Below are positions 44,865 to 56,599 of a DNA stretch of 64,000 nt, in pieces. The notes under the pieces are model-generated. The model searched no databases. It was not told the origin of the DNA and saw nothing but the letters and a program-made list of their open reading frames with translations. Source of the DNA: Datisca glomerata (Eukaryota; Streptophyta; Magnoliopsida; Cucurbitales; Datiscaceae); NCBI GenBank assembly GCA_003255025.1, contig QANY01013200.1, positions 434,001 to 498,000 of the forward strand, given 5' to 3'. The position numbers and the translations under genes are program-made. Position 1 is the first letter of the stretch. Each line of letters opens with the position of its first letter.

Positions 44865-47800
44865 TAGGGGTGTAAGTAAAACTGAGAAAATTGACAAGAC
44901 TGCCTGAACCGGACCGAACCGATGTGGTTCAACCATTTTTTACACTTCTTGCGAATTGGTTCAGTTGTATAAGTAAAAAATAAGCTCGGTTCGATTCTGT
45001 GTGAGATATTTATGAAAAAACTGCACCGAATCGAACCGAACTACACTATATATATACCTCTACATTTAACCTAATTTTCCCTTCTCTTCACTCTCGCCTC
45101 GCTCGACGATCTCCCCTTCTCCTCAATCCTCAGCTCACAACTTGTTGTCTAGCTCTCCCATTCTCCTCAGTCCTCAACTCACAAGTCGCTGTCTAGATCT
45201 CCCATTCTCCGACAGCTCGATTCGAGAGATGAGAGAGTTGACTTGCTTGACTGCTCAACAATGGAAGGGAGATCTGGTTGCTCAATGACTCAAGCGAGAT
45301 CTGTTTGTTGTTGCTCGACTCAGGTGAGATCTATTTGCTATTACTCGACGATGACTCAAGTGAGATATGGTTACTCTCTCTCTCTCTCTTTCTCTGTATC
45401 TTCCATATTTTTTTATCTGCACTATTATTTTTTAGATCTACACTATTAGTTGTTTTTTAGATTTGCATTATTAGATTGTTAGTTGTTCAAATTATGTGAT
45501 TTTTTCTTTCCTATTAGATTATTAGTTTATTAGTTGTTCAGATTATTAGCTGCTCAAATTATTATTAGATCGGGATTATTAGATTTTTTAGATCTACACT
45601 TTTCCTTTCCTATTTCAAGGTCTGAGCCCTAAGTTGAAATATGTGACTCCTCTAGAGCTAAGCTATATATGATTAGTATGCATGTTGTTCGATTGGTGGA
45701 GCCATATTATAACTTTTAGAACTTTTAGTTGTGCTATTAATCTTAACGTATATTTTTTATTTGTTCTTTAGAGTTGGTGACTAAAGAGGAGTTCGTAACC
45801 GTAATAGTGGAGGACGATGCCGAGTAGTATGACATCGTGTGATGGGTGAAACTGATTTTGATTATAACATTTGGTCGTAAGTATCTCACTTAATCATTTT
45901 TATATTTATCAGGGATTACGTGAATGTGGCTTATGATTTATGAACATGTGATGTTAATTGTGGAATATGTGATCTCACTTAATCTCCCATTCTCCTCAGT
46001 CCTCAGCTCGCAACTCGACAGCTCGATTCGAGATATGAGAGAGGCGACTTGCTTGATTGCTCAACAACGAAGGGGAGATCTGGTTGCTCGACGACTCAAG
46101 CAAGATCTTTTTGTTGTTGCTCGACTCAGGTGAGATCCATTTGCTATTGCTCAACGATGACTCAAGCGAGATCTGGTTACTCTTTCTCTCTCTCTGTATC
46201 TTCCATATTTTTTTATCTGCACTATTATTTTTTAGATCTACACTATTAGTTGTTTTTTAGATTTGCATTATTAGATTATTAGTTGTTCAAATTATGTGAC
46301 TTTTCCTTTCCTATTAGATTATTAGTTTATTAGTTGTTCAGATTATTAGTTGCTCAAATTATTATTAGATCTGGATTATTAGATTTTTTAGATCTACACT
46401 TTTCCTTTCCTATTTCAAGGTTTGAGCCCTAAGTTGAAATATGTGACTCCTCTAGAGCTAAGCTATATATGATTAGTATGCAAGTTGTTCAATTGGTAGA
46501 GCCACATTATAACTTTTAGAACTTTTAGTTGTGTTATTAATCTTAACGTATATTTTTTGTTTGTTCTTTAGAGTTAGTGACTAAAGAGGAGACTGTAATC
46601 GTAATAGTGGAGGACGATGCCGAGTAGTATGACATCGTGTGATGGTTGAAACTGATTTTGAGCATAACATTTGGTCGTAAGTATCTCACTTAATCATTTT
46701 TATGTTTATCAGGGATTACCTGAATGTGGCTTATGATTTATGAACATGTGATGTTAATTGTGGAATGATGATTTAAAAGTGAAGGTAGGAGCTCAGATTG
46801 TACAATTGATTAGTTTGAAAGTAGCAGCTTCAACTTGTCCATGAATATTAGACTTATATTTGGCTTATTTGTTGGCTTACATATTTATATATGCAAAGGG
46901 GCAATTCCATTTCTATAAGTATCTCACTTAATCATTTTTATGTTTATCATGGAATAATTTGAACCTGAATATGACTTATGATTTATAAACATGTGATGTT
47001 AATTGTGAATGATGATTTGAAAGTGAAGGTAGGAGCTCTGATTGTACAATTGATTAGTTTGAAGGTAGTAGCTTTAATTTATCCATGAATATTATCTTTT
47101 TCAATAAATGAATCTCATTTTATTCTCAAATGTTGGATTTCTTTCATGGCATTCACATTTTTATCAGTGAAATATTGGATTTCTTTAGAAGTTATTAAGA
47201 ATCATTAAGATATAACAGAAGCTACATAGGTTGATCATACTGATAAGTAGTTTTGTCATTATATTTGAGAAAGTCTACTACAACTAAGTATACTTATATT
47301 TGGCTTATTTGTTGGTTTACATATTTATATAGGCAAATGGAGCAATTCAAGCAGGATTGAGGAAAACAAATGCTACTACATTTGTTTTATCATATATTTA
47401 AGTAGTAGTTGTGTATTTTCTTGCAATGATTAAGTGTATTAGAAATACTATTTGTAAGTGTATTTTTCTAAGTCTGAGTTATGTAATAATTTTATAAGTC
47501 TTAGATGTTGAATTTAAAAATAATATTGTGCATTTTTTTGATCCTATTATTTTCAGTTTCAGTATAATCATGTGATTTTTTATATATTTTTTCTAGGTGG
47601 AAAATGATTTGATTTATCCTCTTTTTATATATTTTTTCTGGCAGGTAAAACCAACAAAACCGAACCGAACCGAACCAATTTTGGACGATTTAGTTCGATT
47701 CAATTCGCATTGAACCGACAGTTCAGTTCGCATTGAAACGATGGTTCAGTTCGCATTGAAACGACGGTTCAGTTCGCATTGAAACAACGGTTCTGTTCGG

Positions 47801-47878
47801 TTCTAATATTTGAAAAATGATATTTACAGTCCGATTCTAAAATTACTTCTAAACCAAGCCGAACCAATTACACCCCTA
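44865..47878. mobile_element. 3-kb terminal-inverted-repeat element (hAT-like or unclassified) nested in copia-3 RT
   Basis: The left end TAGGGGTGTAA and right end TTACACCCCTA form a perfect 11-bp inverted repeat. Just inside both ends are runs of (C)CGAACCGAAC and GGTTCGG strings. The flanks read CTCTCTAA on the left and, if the final TA is counted as flank, TAACAAGAGG on the right. A short duplication such as TAA is therefore possible, but an 8-bp hAT duplication is not seen. The interior has no transposase; it holds an 800-bp tandem duplication with gene-like sequence. Confidence 0.7.
45150..46770 (+). repeat. ~800-bp tandem duplication inside the inverted-repeat element
   Basis: Matching points lie 800-806 bp apart: GACAGCTCGATTCGAGA at 45211 and 46017, CTTCCATATTTTTTTATCTG at 45400 and 46200, GAGTT(G/A)GTGACTAAAGAG at 45771 and 46571. 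The repeats are about 95% identical by eye. Each unit has a CT-rich stretch, a frame with several Cys and Ser residues, and a short GGTGACTAAAGAGGAG...GAGGACGATGCCGAGTAG segment. Shorter third copies of the distal part appear at about 46906-47080 and 47285-47345. Confidence 0.85.
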
Positions 47879-47969
47879 ACAAGAGGTATATATTCTATAT
47901 CTATATATGTATTTGATTTAATATATAAATATATAATGAATTCGATTAAAAAATTAAAATAAAAAGATT

Positions 47970-48064
47970 TTATCATTTGATTTCTTTTTATCGAAAAAGA
48001 TTCAGTTTTGATAAATTTTTAAGAAACTTAACGCTTCCGCTGCACGAGCGCCGCGTTTCCAATA
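47970..48064 (+). repeat. copia-3 3' LTR remnant
   Basis: Only the terminal ~95 bp align with the 5' LTR end (39678-39773). The last three bases are ATA instead of ACA. Confidence 0.65.
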
Positions 48065-48513
48065 CGTACAACATTTGTCTCAAGGAGGGCCATTGTCACA
48101 ATATTTTACTTACTCAGGAACTACTTATAGGGGTATCATAGGGAGTCTCTTACACCCAGATGTACCCTCAAGGTTGATCTATTAAAAATAATAATAATAA
48201 TAATAATAATAATTTAAGCATCAACGTATATTGCAGTCCAAAACAATTCGCGTGCGAGCATAATAGAGCGTTCCCCTACTCCAGCCGATCAGTTCTCGCA
48301 TTAAGAATCGCTTACCTGGACCTGTTCCTTTAGGATTGATTGTAAAAATTAATATTTAATTAATTAATATTTTCGCAAAATTTTAATAAATTATTTAGAG
48401 TACAAAAAAAGTAATGCAATAACTGTTAAATCAAATGCGCTGACAAAGGAATGGACCCATCTTAGAGATTAAAGAAAAGAGAGATTATGAATCCATCAAG
48501 GTAATTTTGCACT
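48065..48513. other. Spacer downstream of RAD23, with an (AAT)n microsatellite
   Basis: About nine AAT/TAA units at 48187-48213. The rest would hold the RAD23 3' UTR and terminator, which I cannot place exactly. Confidence 0.6.
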
Positions 48514-51500
48514 TCAATCCTCAAAATCTCCAGCGTTTTCCAATAGGTAATTGGCTGCTAATTCCTCGTTGCGATCACACGCCAAAAATGCTTCAATCAC
48601 CAAGGCTCTATCAAATCCCATTGCCTCAAGCTACAAAAAGGATAACTAAAGCTAGTAAAGAAAGTACGATACTTGCGATTTAACAAAGGCAAACTTCAAT
48701 TGCACAAAAAAGAAGTGCATACTCGCTCAATAGCCTCCTGTTCAGCGGGAGTAACGTTAATCGCATGTGGCATGTCTTGCTCCGGCTGATCAAATATATC
48801 CCTGGAAGAAAGAATTTATGCTGATTCATAGTTCCACGGTTTGATGAAGTGGCTCATTTGAAGTTAATAAAGGTGCAGTATGCTACTATAAGATCACTCC
48901 GTTCTACCTAAAATCTCTGATTAATGCCAGATATTTAAAAGGCAAAAAAGAAAAAAAAAGCTAATATATATAATATGAAACCAGCTAATAAATGAGATCA
49001 ATTGAGGTAAACTATCGAGTTCGTTAAAACTACATTTGGATCTTGAAAATTATGAGGAAAAGGATAAGAAAATGTAGAGGATTACATTTTCATTGTTTGG
49101 GGTCTAAGGAATATAAAGAGGAAAATATTATAGGAATGGCTTTAACTATTTTAAGAATTTCCCTCATTTTTCTGTCAATTCCTCCTATTTGTTTCTTTCC
49201 TTCATGTTTACCAAGGTCCAAAGATAGCCTAAAGTAAAGGCTTCAAAGAAGTAAATCGTAAGCTGACTTATAACTGATCAAAGCAAGCAGCAAAAGTGTT
49301 CGAAATCATCAAATGCGAACAGAAGTTGCGCATTGTACGTTAGAGGTAATTCTTTAGCTTTCCAAGAACATCAGCCATCACACTAATCTAAAATAACACT
49401 CACCCTTCAGAACCCTCGAGAGGTTCATTAATTAACTGAAGGAACTCTGCATGGTGATCCTGTATTAGTCTTAGAAGCTGAGGATTTTGCTTTCCAAGCT
49501 CCTGAAGCATAGGCTGTAACACAATGCAGCAAAAAAAATTTGATCGGTAACAGGATGCAGCAAAATAATTCTCAGTCAAAAAAAGAACGTGAACTTTTAC
49601 TAGAATGGGTACGAAAAATAATGGAGGCAAACCTGTAATATTTGTGGATTTGCTTGCACCATTGACCGCAATGCTTGGAACTAAAATATGATCGAAATGG
49701 TACAAACCAAATACATCAGTATAGTTAAAAATCGGAAAAAAGCTAATATAGTCATATTTTTCAAATCACCAGTAGTTGGTGCAGACCAATATGCTTTGAC
49801 CAACATTTGCATGGTTCATTAAAATCTACAAAGAACTATTTAGAAGCAGACCACTTTAAATCCCTTGGGAAAAAAAACTCAGAGAGGTTCTTAGACCATT
49901 AGCGGGACATGATATTTATAAAAGTTAGAGAGATAGAAACAGACTCCCACCTGCGTATTGTTTCTGAGAAAATCAAGAGATCCTATTCCAGCAGCAGCAG
50001 CACCAGAAAGTGTCTCCTGCAGAAATTCCAGCATAAAAATATAAATGATTGGATGTGAGTAAATCTTAATGATTACATCAAAATTCAAGATTACCTGAGG
50101 AAACATATTCAAGGGAGATGAGTTAGGTGCTCCTGAAGCGGGTGGAACAATTGCTGCACCTGTTTCAGTAGTCTGATCTGCAGGAAAACGAGCCATTGGG
50201 ACTGCAACTTCTGCACTTTCTGGAATACCCTGTATATAGAACAAACATCAAGTGCAATTCAAAGCAAATAGGAAAAGAAAGCACCATTGGTGAAGTAGTT
50301 TAAACGTACAGAGTACAAGTAATCCACTGCTCGTTCGGGGTTGTTATAAGCAGCTCGAAGGGCACGGGCAACTGTTTCTCTGTCCCAGCTGCCACCACCC
50401 ATATCCATGATTTGTTGAATAGTCTGCTCAACATTACTTCCAGCAACTAAAGTCGAAGCAGCCTGGCCGTACGTATCACCTTGAGCACTAAATAGAGACA
50501 AAATATTAGTAACTGCCTGATTGGTCATACCAAAACAGTCTCTTGTGAAAATTATATTTCTTTCCCATCTACCTAGAGAGAGAGAGAGAGAGAGAATGTG
50601 TGTCTGTATTTTAAAACACTCAAATAATTTCTGACATTCGCACAACAATATATCAACAAGCATATATTAAATATCGGATGTTACCAATATGCTCCTCTAG
50701 AAAAATAAACCACCAAATTGAACATTTTTTTCAGCCATTACTAGCATGAACTATAACCAACCAAGAGTCATTTGTAACTAGTAGATTGAAACTTATGGCC
50801 AGTGCCATAAATCATGCAAAAAAGTCACTGAAAGACAAAGCACATACTTAGCAGTTGCAACGTCTGAATTAGCAGTGCTGTTTGAGACTCTGCAAAAAAC
50901 AAGAATGTTGTAATAGATTATCCAGCTGAAATTNGGAACCAAATAAACAAAAAAATAAATAAATAAACATGTGTGTGTGTAAGCATGCCTATCATGTAGA
51001 ACTCACAGTGCTTGTGCAGAAGCTTCTGGTGCAGTAGAATTATATGTCGAAGCTGCAGAAGGTTGATTCGTAGTAGTTGGCTGTCATGTTGAGATAGAAG
51101 AAGTGGCTAGTAAAGAAACAAAATTAAGGACATAATCACTAGAAAATGATAAAAACCAAGAAGAGATTACCTGAGAATATGACCCTGAGCCAGAAGTTTT
51201 ACTCTGTGAAAGAAACAAATTAGTGCAACAGATACTTGCAAGTCTAAAAATAAAGAGGAAGACACTCAATGTATTCATCCTACCATTCAAGCAAAATGAT
51301 TAAGACTAAACTCTTCACTAATCACTGCAGAACAGAAGTAAATTAACGTTTTTTGGTTGCATGTGGACGTGGCAAACAGTCAGCGGTTAAATTCCCAGTT
51401 ATAGACAACAACTAAGAAATAAATGTGTTTAAAATTTTGGACAAATAGCACCACATGTGACCTTGGTGCCTCTTTTTAACAATCAATTGGTTACCCGTCC

Positions 51501-53252
51501 ATTGGCAGCAAACTGATAGCTGAAGACTGATTTGTTAGGATAGTTAGATACCTCAATAACAAGTACCATAGCTTCTAATTGGGTGAATCAGTTAGAGTCA
51601 AAGGTTCGAGCATAATAACATGTCATATGAAAAAGTTACATGTTTTAGACTCATTTTTAAGCTTAACACCGGTTATCAGCTATCCTTGTAGCCTACTTGT
51701 TTGAGTCAAAGAATATTGATGAATCCACCTAAAAGGTTCGAGGGTGTTGGTAGAGAATCATACACAAAACCTAAAACTTAACACCGCTTATAAAGATATA
51801 AATAGTATATTTCAAATGGGTTATAGTTTTCGCCAATGATAGCTGTAAAAAATAGAACCGCAACAAAATTTATTAGCATAACAATGAAAAGCATTATCAT
51901 AAGTACATACATCATAAGGCATTCAATGTTCCTTCTCTTCAACCCTGTTGGAAGTTATTAGGTGGTGGAATGCTTTACTGCCAGCTTTTTTTGGGTTATC
52001 CAAAGAGAACGAGACTTTAGAACCTTTGAAGGGATTGAAAATTTACTTGTAGTATTTTCTATTTTCTTTTTGTTTCTCTCTAAGTTAAGTGGCTAGGTTG
52101 CTTGCTCCCCAAGTTGGTTTTTGAAAAGAATTGGGTAAAAAATAACCTGCGCAATCTCTCTTTAGATTAAGATCTCTTGGCTGTAATTACCCATTCTCGA
52201 GGTTTTCATTCTATACACAGTTACAATTATCGACCAAAAAAATAAGTGTACACGTCAGATCAGACAATAACAAGTAACGAAAAATACTTGTACAACAGTG
52301 GAACATTTTTTTCTTAACTATCCACAAACTATATAGAGATGTCCCAATACCTTGCTAAGCATGACGACTAGAAAACCGTCTTCAGTAACCTTATTGTCAG
52401 CAAGTGTGGTTTCATCCTTCAAAACCTTTCCATTGTGAATCAGTAATTGTTGACCACAAGGATAATTATCTTTTCCTTGAACATCTTCGATATTCTTCTT
52501 CACAGCCATAACCTGATCAGAATGACAATAATCTAAGAAAATCTATAGATTAACCAAAAAATCATATTGTGTTGTGCCAGGTACTACGGCAGATTTCTTT
52601 GCTTATAATAAATTAAGTGTGCTTTCAGTGTAAGACCACTATCATACACCGAAGAGAACGAGAACCTGATCTATGGAGGATTTAAATTCAGGTGAATTGT
52701 TTAGGAACTTCCAAAAAAAGCTTCAAATTTAAAAACGTGTTAGCCACATTACCTTCCTTAAATCATGTTGTTCATACAACCCTTTTTACGCATACAAACT
52801 GACATAAATACAATGGGTAATCTTACAAATTATAATCTAGAATGAAGTCAATGCAGTCTTCCTAAATGAACATTAAAACCCAATCACATACTTTTAGGAG
52901 CTGTAAAAGATTGAGCTACTACAGTCCTTTTAACTGTTAAGCAATAATACAAATCAAATGCTGCGGAGGGAAAACAAAGTACCAGAATGCTGGCACCCAA
53001 AGGCGAATAAAAAGTGTACGTATTACTAACTTGGAGCTTACTCCTCTCTAGCTGAATCAAACCGACTAAAATTTGCCGGAAAAAATAAACAATTATTTTA
53101 ATTGAACTTATTATTCTTCCTCACTACATATAACTCAAAATGCATTTCAAGAAAAATAATAGGGGAAAAGAAAAAGATATACTCACACTGTCAATGGGCT
53201 GAACCTTAATTTCAAAGTGACTGCCTTTGAGGGTCTTTACGGTGAGCTTCAT
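48514..53252 (-). CDS. RAD23: Ubiquitin receptor RAD23 (12 coding exons, 369 aa)
   Basis: Exons: 53187-53252, 52351-52512, 51171-51203, 51007-51080, 50848-50889, 50310-50487, 50095-50229, 49951-50016, 49633-49680, 49404-49513, 48723-48801, 48514-48630. They sum to 1110 nt with one continuous frame, GT donors and AG acceptors. The ubiquitin-like domain is residues 1-75 ([17 protein letters not shown], then [13 protein letters not shown]). A Ser/Thr/Ala linker follows. UBA1 is about 139-185 ([27 protein letters not shown]), the XPC-binding/STI1-like domain about 242-300 ([33 protein letters not shown]) and UBA2 about 322-362 ([32 protein letters not shown]). Family knowledge: the UBL binds the proteasome, the UBAs bind ubiquitin chains, and the XPC domain binds the repair factor RAD4/XPC. 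Length and start resemble Arabidopsis RAD23A/B. No disabling change is seen; this is the only intact gene in the window. Confidence 0.95.
50573..50595. repeat. (AG)n microsatellite in a RAD23 intron
   Basis: About eleven AG units in the intron upstream of the UBA1 exon (between 50488 and 50847). Confidence 0.9.
50934..50934. other. Ambiguous base (n) in a RAD23 intron
   Basis: The single non-ACGT character in the window. It lies in the intron between the exons at 50848-50889 and 51007-51080, so it does not affect the protein. Confidence 0.99.
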
Positions 53253-53420
53253 TTCGGCGAATTAGCAGAGATAATATGGATAGACGGGTCGAAACGGTGA
53301 AGTAATAGAGGAGTGATGTGAATTGGCAGATGGAGAAACCCTAGAATGGCAGAGGTAGAGAGCAACCAGAATGGTCGGGAACACGGTAGTACTATTGTTG
53401 TATTTGGCACTTTAATTAAT
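53253..53420 (-). promoter_or_regulatory. RAD23 5' UTR and proximal promoter region
   Basis: This is the region upstream of the ATG at 53252. A CT/GA-mixed stretch lies near 53253-53390, followed by AT-rich sequence. I cannot place a TATA box or start site with confidence. Confidence 0.35.
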
Positions 53421-54061
53421 TGATTACTGTTAAAATATTAATTGAGATCTGCACGGCCAGTGCACGTGATAAAATGCTTTCTGTTAAGCGTTATGCTTAT
53501 GTAGGAACTACCAAGTTAAAAGGAGAGATAAATGTTGACTTGATAAATTATTGCAACAAAATGTTATTGCGAGTAAGGTGAAATACAGTATTGAAACCTC
53601 GTATCTAGAGGCCGGAAAGTCAAAAACTTCAGTTATGACCTTTGGGTTATAAGGTCTTTTGTCTAATTTTTCTGTTTTAGAGAAAATGACAAATTCATAT
53701 TATAGTTTTATATTATTTTATAATTTATTTTTTAAAAATTACTATTTTGGGTTAGTTTTACTTAAATTTTGATTTGTTCATCACAATTTAAAATTCTTAA
53801 TTCATCATGTTATAACATTTTAATTTGCTTTTGTAAATATTACGATAATAGTGTAGCAACATCCATAAGAATGAGGAGTTAGGAGAATGAAATGAATATT
53901 GAATAGTTTGAAAAGCAATTGGAGGAGCTTCTTTAGAATTGAAAGGAGGAGGTGAAAGATGACGAGTTACATGGATTAGTTATGGAAGTTATTTGATTTT
54001 ATCAGTCATGTTACATATTGTGTCTTTTATTACATTTATGTGTATATTTTTACTATTCAAT
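53421..54061. other. AT-rich intergenic sequence
   Basis: I see no gene, RNA or repeat. Confidence 0.35.
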
Positions 54062-55500
54062 TTTAAGGGCTTCTAGCTACCTCATAAAGAGGGAAATTGT
54101 AGTAAATGACATTTTCTATTAACTTATATGCAATAATGACCCTTCATGTGTGTGTAAAAAATTACCCTTTTAAGTTTAAGAAATTTAAGTTAATTATGGA
54201 CTTACTATTTTAGCCTTTCAATTATTTTGTAACCACCAAGTGTAATTTTCCATTAATGAAGTTTGTTTAAAAAGATAGTAATTTTCCATCACTTTTATTT
54301 TTTTCCTTATGTGTATTTATGATATTTTTACAAATTCTATTCAAACTTATTCAACTTGCTTAAAAAATATTTTGCAAATCTATAATAAATCTGTAGAAAT
54401 CATTGAAATCCATTTATGTCATTGGTTTAGCTTACAAGTTATTTTTTGTAATATGAAATAGGTAAATATATGGTTTACTTATTGTTAATAAATTGTTCAC
54501 TTAGCAGGGGTCATTTCAATTTATTTTTTTATGCTCATCTACAAAGATCATTAACTATAAAACTGAAGATCATGTCTATCTTTTGACTAACATCCAACAA
54601 AGATAGGAGAACGATGGAAAATATGATACATAAGAATGTAGCATATCATTAATTAAAAAATTTATTAACGACAAGTAAACTATGCAATTGAACGAGCAAG
54701 TGGCGTACGGATTTCCCATTTCATTTTTACTTTTTTCACAAAAAAATGAAACTAGGATGAAGATCTTGCGAGATATATATATACATAGAGAGAGAGAGGG
54801 ACCCCTCTAGACAAGTTTCTGAAAGATATATAACTTATTAAACTCACAATCCATCTCATCAATTAATTGAATAAATTTAAGAATTTTTTATTGTCAGCCA
54901 CAAATTTTGATATTTTTATCAAAATAGTCTAATAATTATAGGAAGGATAAAGCTTAGTCGAACCTTATTTATCTGTTATGGTACATTTACTAAATCGTAA
55001 TAGTTTTTAGAGAGTACTGAAAAAAATTATAATTTTTTTAGGTGTCTTCTTAATTATCAAGAATTAAATCAAAAAAATCTTAACGTCATATTTTGTATTT
55101 TTTCATGTAAATTGAACATATCTATGAATCATATCACATGTCATTAACTCACATGTGTCACATATTCTTTTGTATTTTATAGTCTGGTCTGCAAATTGAG
55201 CAAAAAAATTGAACATGTCTCGACATTACTAATCAAACACAAAAATTAAAATTATTTAATTAATTGAAGAAACTATTAAATATGTCTCGTCATTAATGAT
55301 CAAGCACAAGAAATAAAAAAGAAACGTGATAGGGAATTACTCTTGGTGGTTACAAAAGTGAAAGGGTGAAATCGTGAGTTCATAACTAACTTAAAACTTC
55401 CTAACTTAAAAAGGGTCATTTTTGCATATTATTAAATTGGTGTGTCATTTTTGCCTATAAGTTCTATAATGAGGTCATCTATGTCAAAAGCCCTTATAAA
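54062..55500. mobile_element. Possible long-inverted-repeat element (MULE-like), 1.4 kb
   Basis: The left ~150 bp from AAGGGCTT (54066) align in patches, in inverse orientation, with the right ~150 bp ending AAGCCCTTA (about 55496). Shared strings include AAGGGCTT, ACCTCAT, AACTTATA, AAAAATGACCCTT or AATGACCCTT, TTTAAGTTA and TTATG(G/A)ACT. Long, worn inverted repeats suggest a non-autonomous Mutator-like element. A 9-bp target duplication could not be seen, and the interior has no ORF. Confidence 0.5.
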
Positions 55501-55756
55501 TACTTCCTAAGTTTATGTTCTCTGTACACTTCATCCTACATTACATCTTACTTTACATATTTTCGTCCTTTTATTTTGAGAGTTTTTCTTGGCTAAAGAG
55601 AGGTGTCATTTTAGTGGAGCTTTGAGCACAACCATTGTGCGGTTTGATTTGAGCTATATAATATTTTAGTTGGGTTGATGTATCCTGGAGGGGAACAAGT
55701 CAAGAGACGTTTGTTGCACTAGTTACTGAGATTATGAAACCGCAAAGAGCTTCAGA

Positions 55757-56465
55757 ATCCTATTTCTCAATAATATCCCACGATCAAGACAATTGGCTAA
55801 ATCCCTTGAAACCATTTCATAGAAGTTCATTGATATCTTCTTTTTATAAAGCAAATCAACTTTGATTCTTGAATAATCCACATCATTTCTATTTTGATTG
55901 TAACAAAAAAATCTTTTTTATATGGATTATGTTGAAATGCTAATATCAATAATTATGATTTTACGTATGCATAATTTCTCAATATCTTGTTCGTTCGCAA
56001 CAAAATATTTTCTTTGTGTGGCGGTAAAAAAACATGTGAAGAGGGATATTATTGCACCAATTGAGTTACATGTATGTAATATATTCATACTAACGATTTT
56101 TTTACAAAGTGGGATGAAAGGTATAACATATACAAAACCTTCCATTTCCCGATTAGATCTTTTCATTTGTTCGTAGAGCTATTTACTCGATAGTAGACAT
56201 TTCTGGATCACCTCTAACAGAGGTACAAATAGTCAATTTCGAAAGAACTTATTGTCAACCTCTATCAGATATGAATCTATCTAACTCAAAGGGGAAGAAC
56301 TTACATCAATATCTCAATTTCAATTCAAACATGAGTTTGATTCACACTCCATATTCTGAGAAATATTTACCATCCGAAAAGAGGAAAAAAATGGTGTCTT
56401 TGTCTAAAGAAATGTCTTGAGGAAGGGAAGATAGAACCCTTCAAAAGGATTGTGCTTTTTCAATG
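55757..56465 (+). pseudogene. ycf2: Nuclear plastid DNA (NUPT): internal fragment of ycf2
   Basis: Frame-shifted but clear matches to the plastid Ycf2 protein run in order: [18 protein letters not shown] and [14 protein letters not shown], then FLNNPHHFYFDCNKK (55767-55910). Next come SFATKYF..CGGKKTC-like sequence and IAPIELHVCNIF (55980-56100), [19 protein letters not shown] (56110-56165) and [18 protein letters not shown] (56175-56230). The last are [40 protein letters not shown] and [19 protein letters not shown] (to about 56420). Indels and stops show decay. Ycf2 is a large plastid-encoded AAA-type protein linked to import at the inner envelope. The piece is about 0.7 kb of a roughly 6.8-kb gene and must be non-functional here. 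Confidence 0.9.
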
Positions 56466-56599
56466 AGATATGACATGGTTCTTAAAGAAAGTGAGATTTT
56501 CATGCCTCAGCTTAGTTGTTTATGTTCTTAATTTTTCAATTAATATATTAATATCAAGTTGTAGCACCAATAATATTTTAGGAGATTCGACGGAGCCAA

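Larger units (their letters stand above)
37900..48064 (+). mobile_element. Ty1/copia retrotransposon (copia-3) with nested insertion
   Basis: A primer site at 39776-39787 directly follows an LTR end (TTTCCAACA at 39773). The last 95 bp or so of that LTR (39678-39773) align with 47970-48064, the remnant of the 3' LTR (shared AAAAAGATTCA, ACGCTTC, GAG(T/C)GCCGC(A/G)TTTCCAA). Between them lie gag, CCHC, integrase and RT in copia order. RT is cut at 44864 by a 3-kb inverted-repeat element, and RNase H and most of the 3' LTR are missing. The outer start of the 5' LTR is not resolved; 37900 is only a working limit. Confidence 0.75.

Noticed and set aside
44857..47886. 8-bp hAT target duplication around the 3-kb inverted-repeat element
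   Set aside because: The eight bases on the two sides do not match. Only a short TAA-type duplication is compatible, so hAT membership is not claimed firmly.
55927..56166. Minus-strand frame across the ycf2 fragment
   Set aside because: Antisense shadow of the ycf2 similarity on the plus strand.
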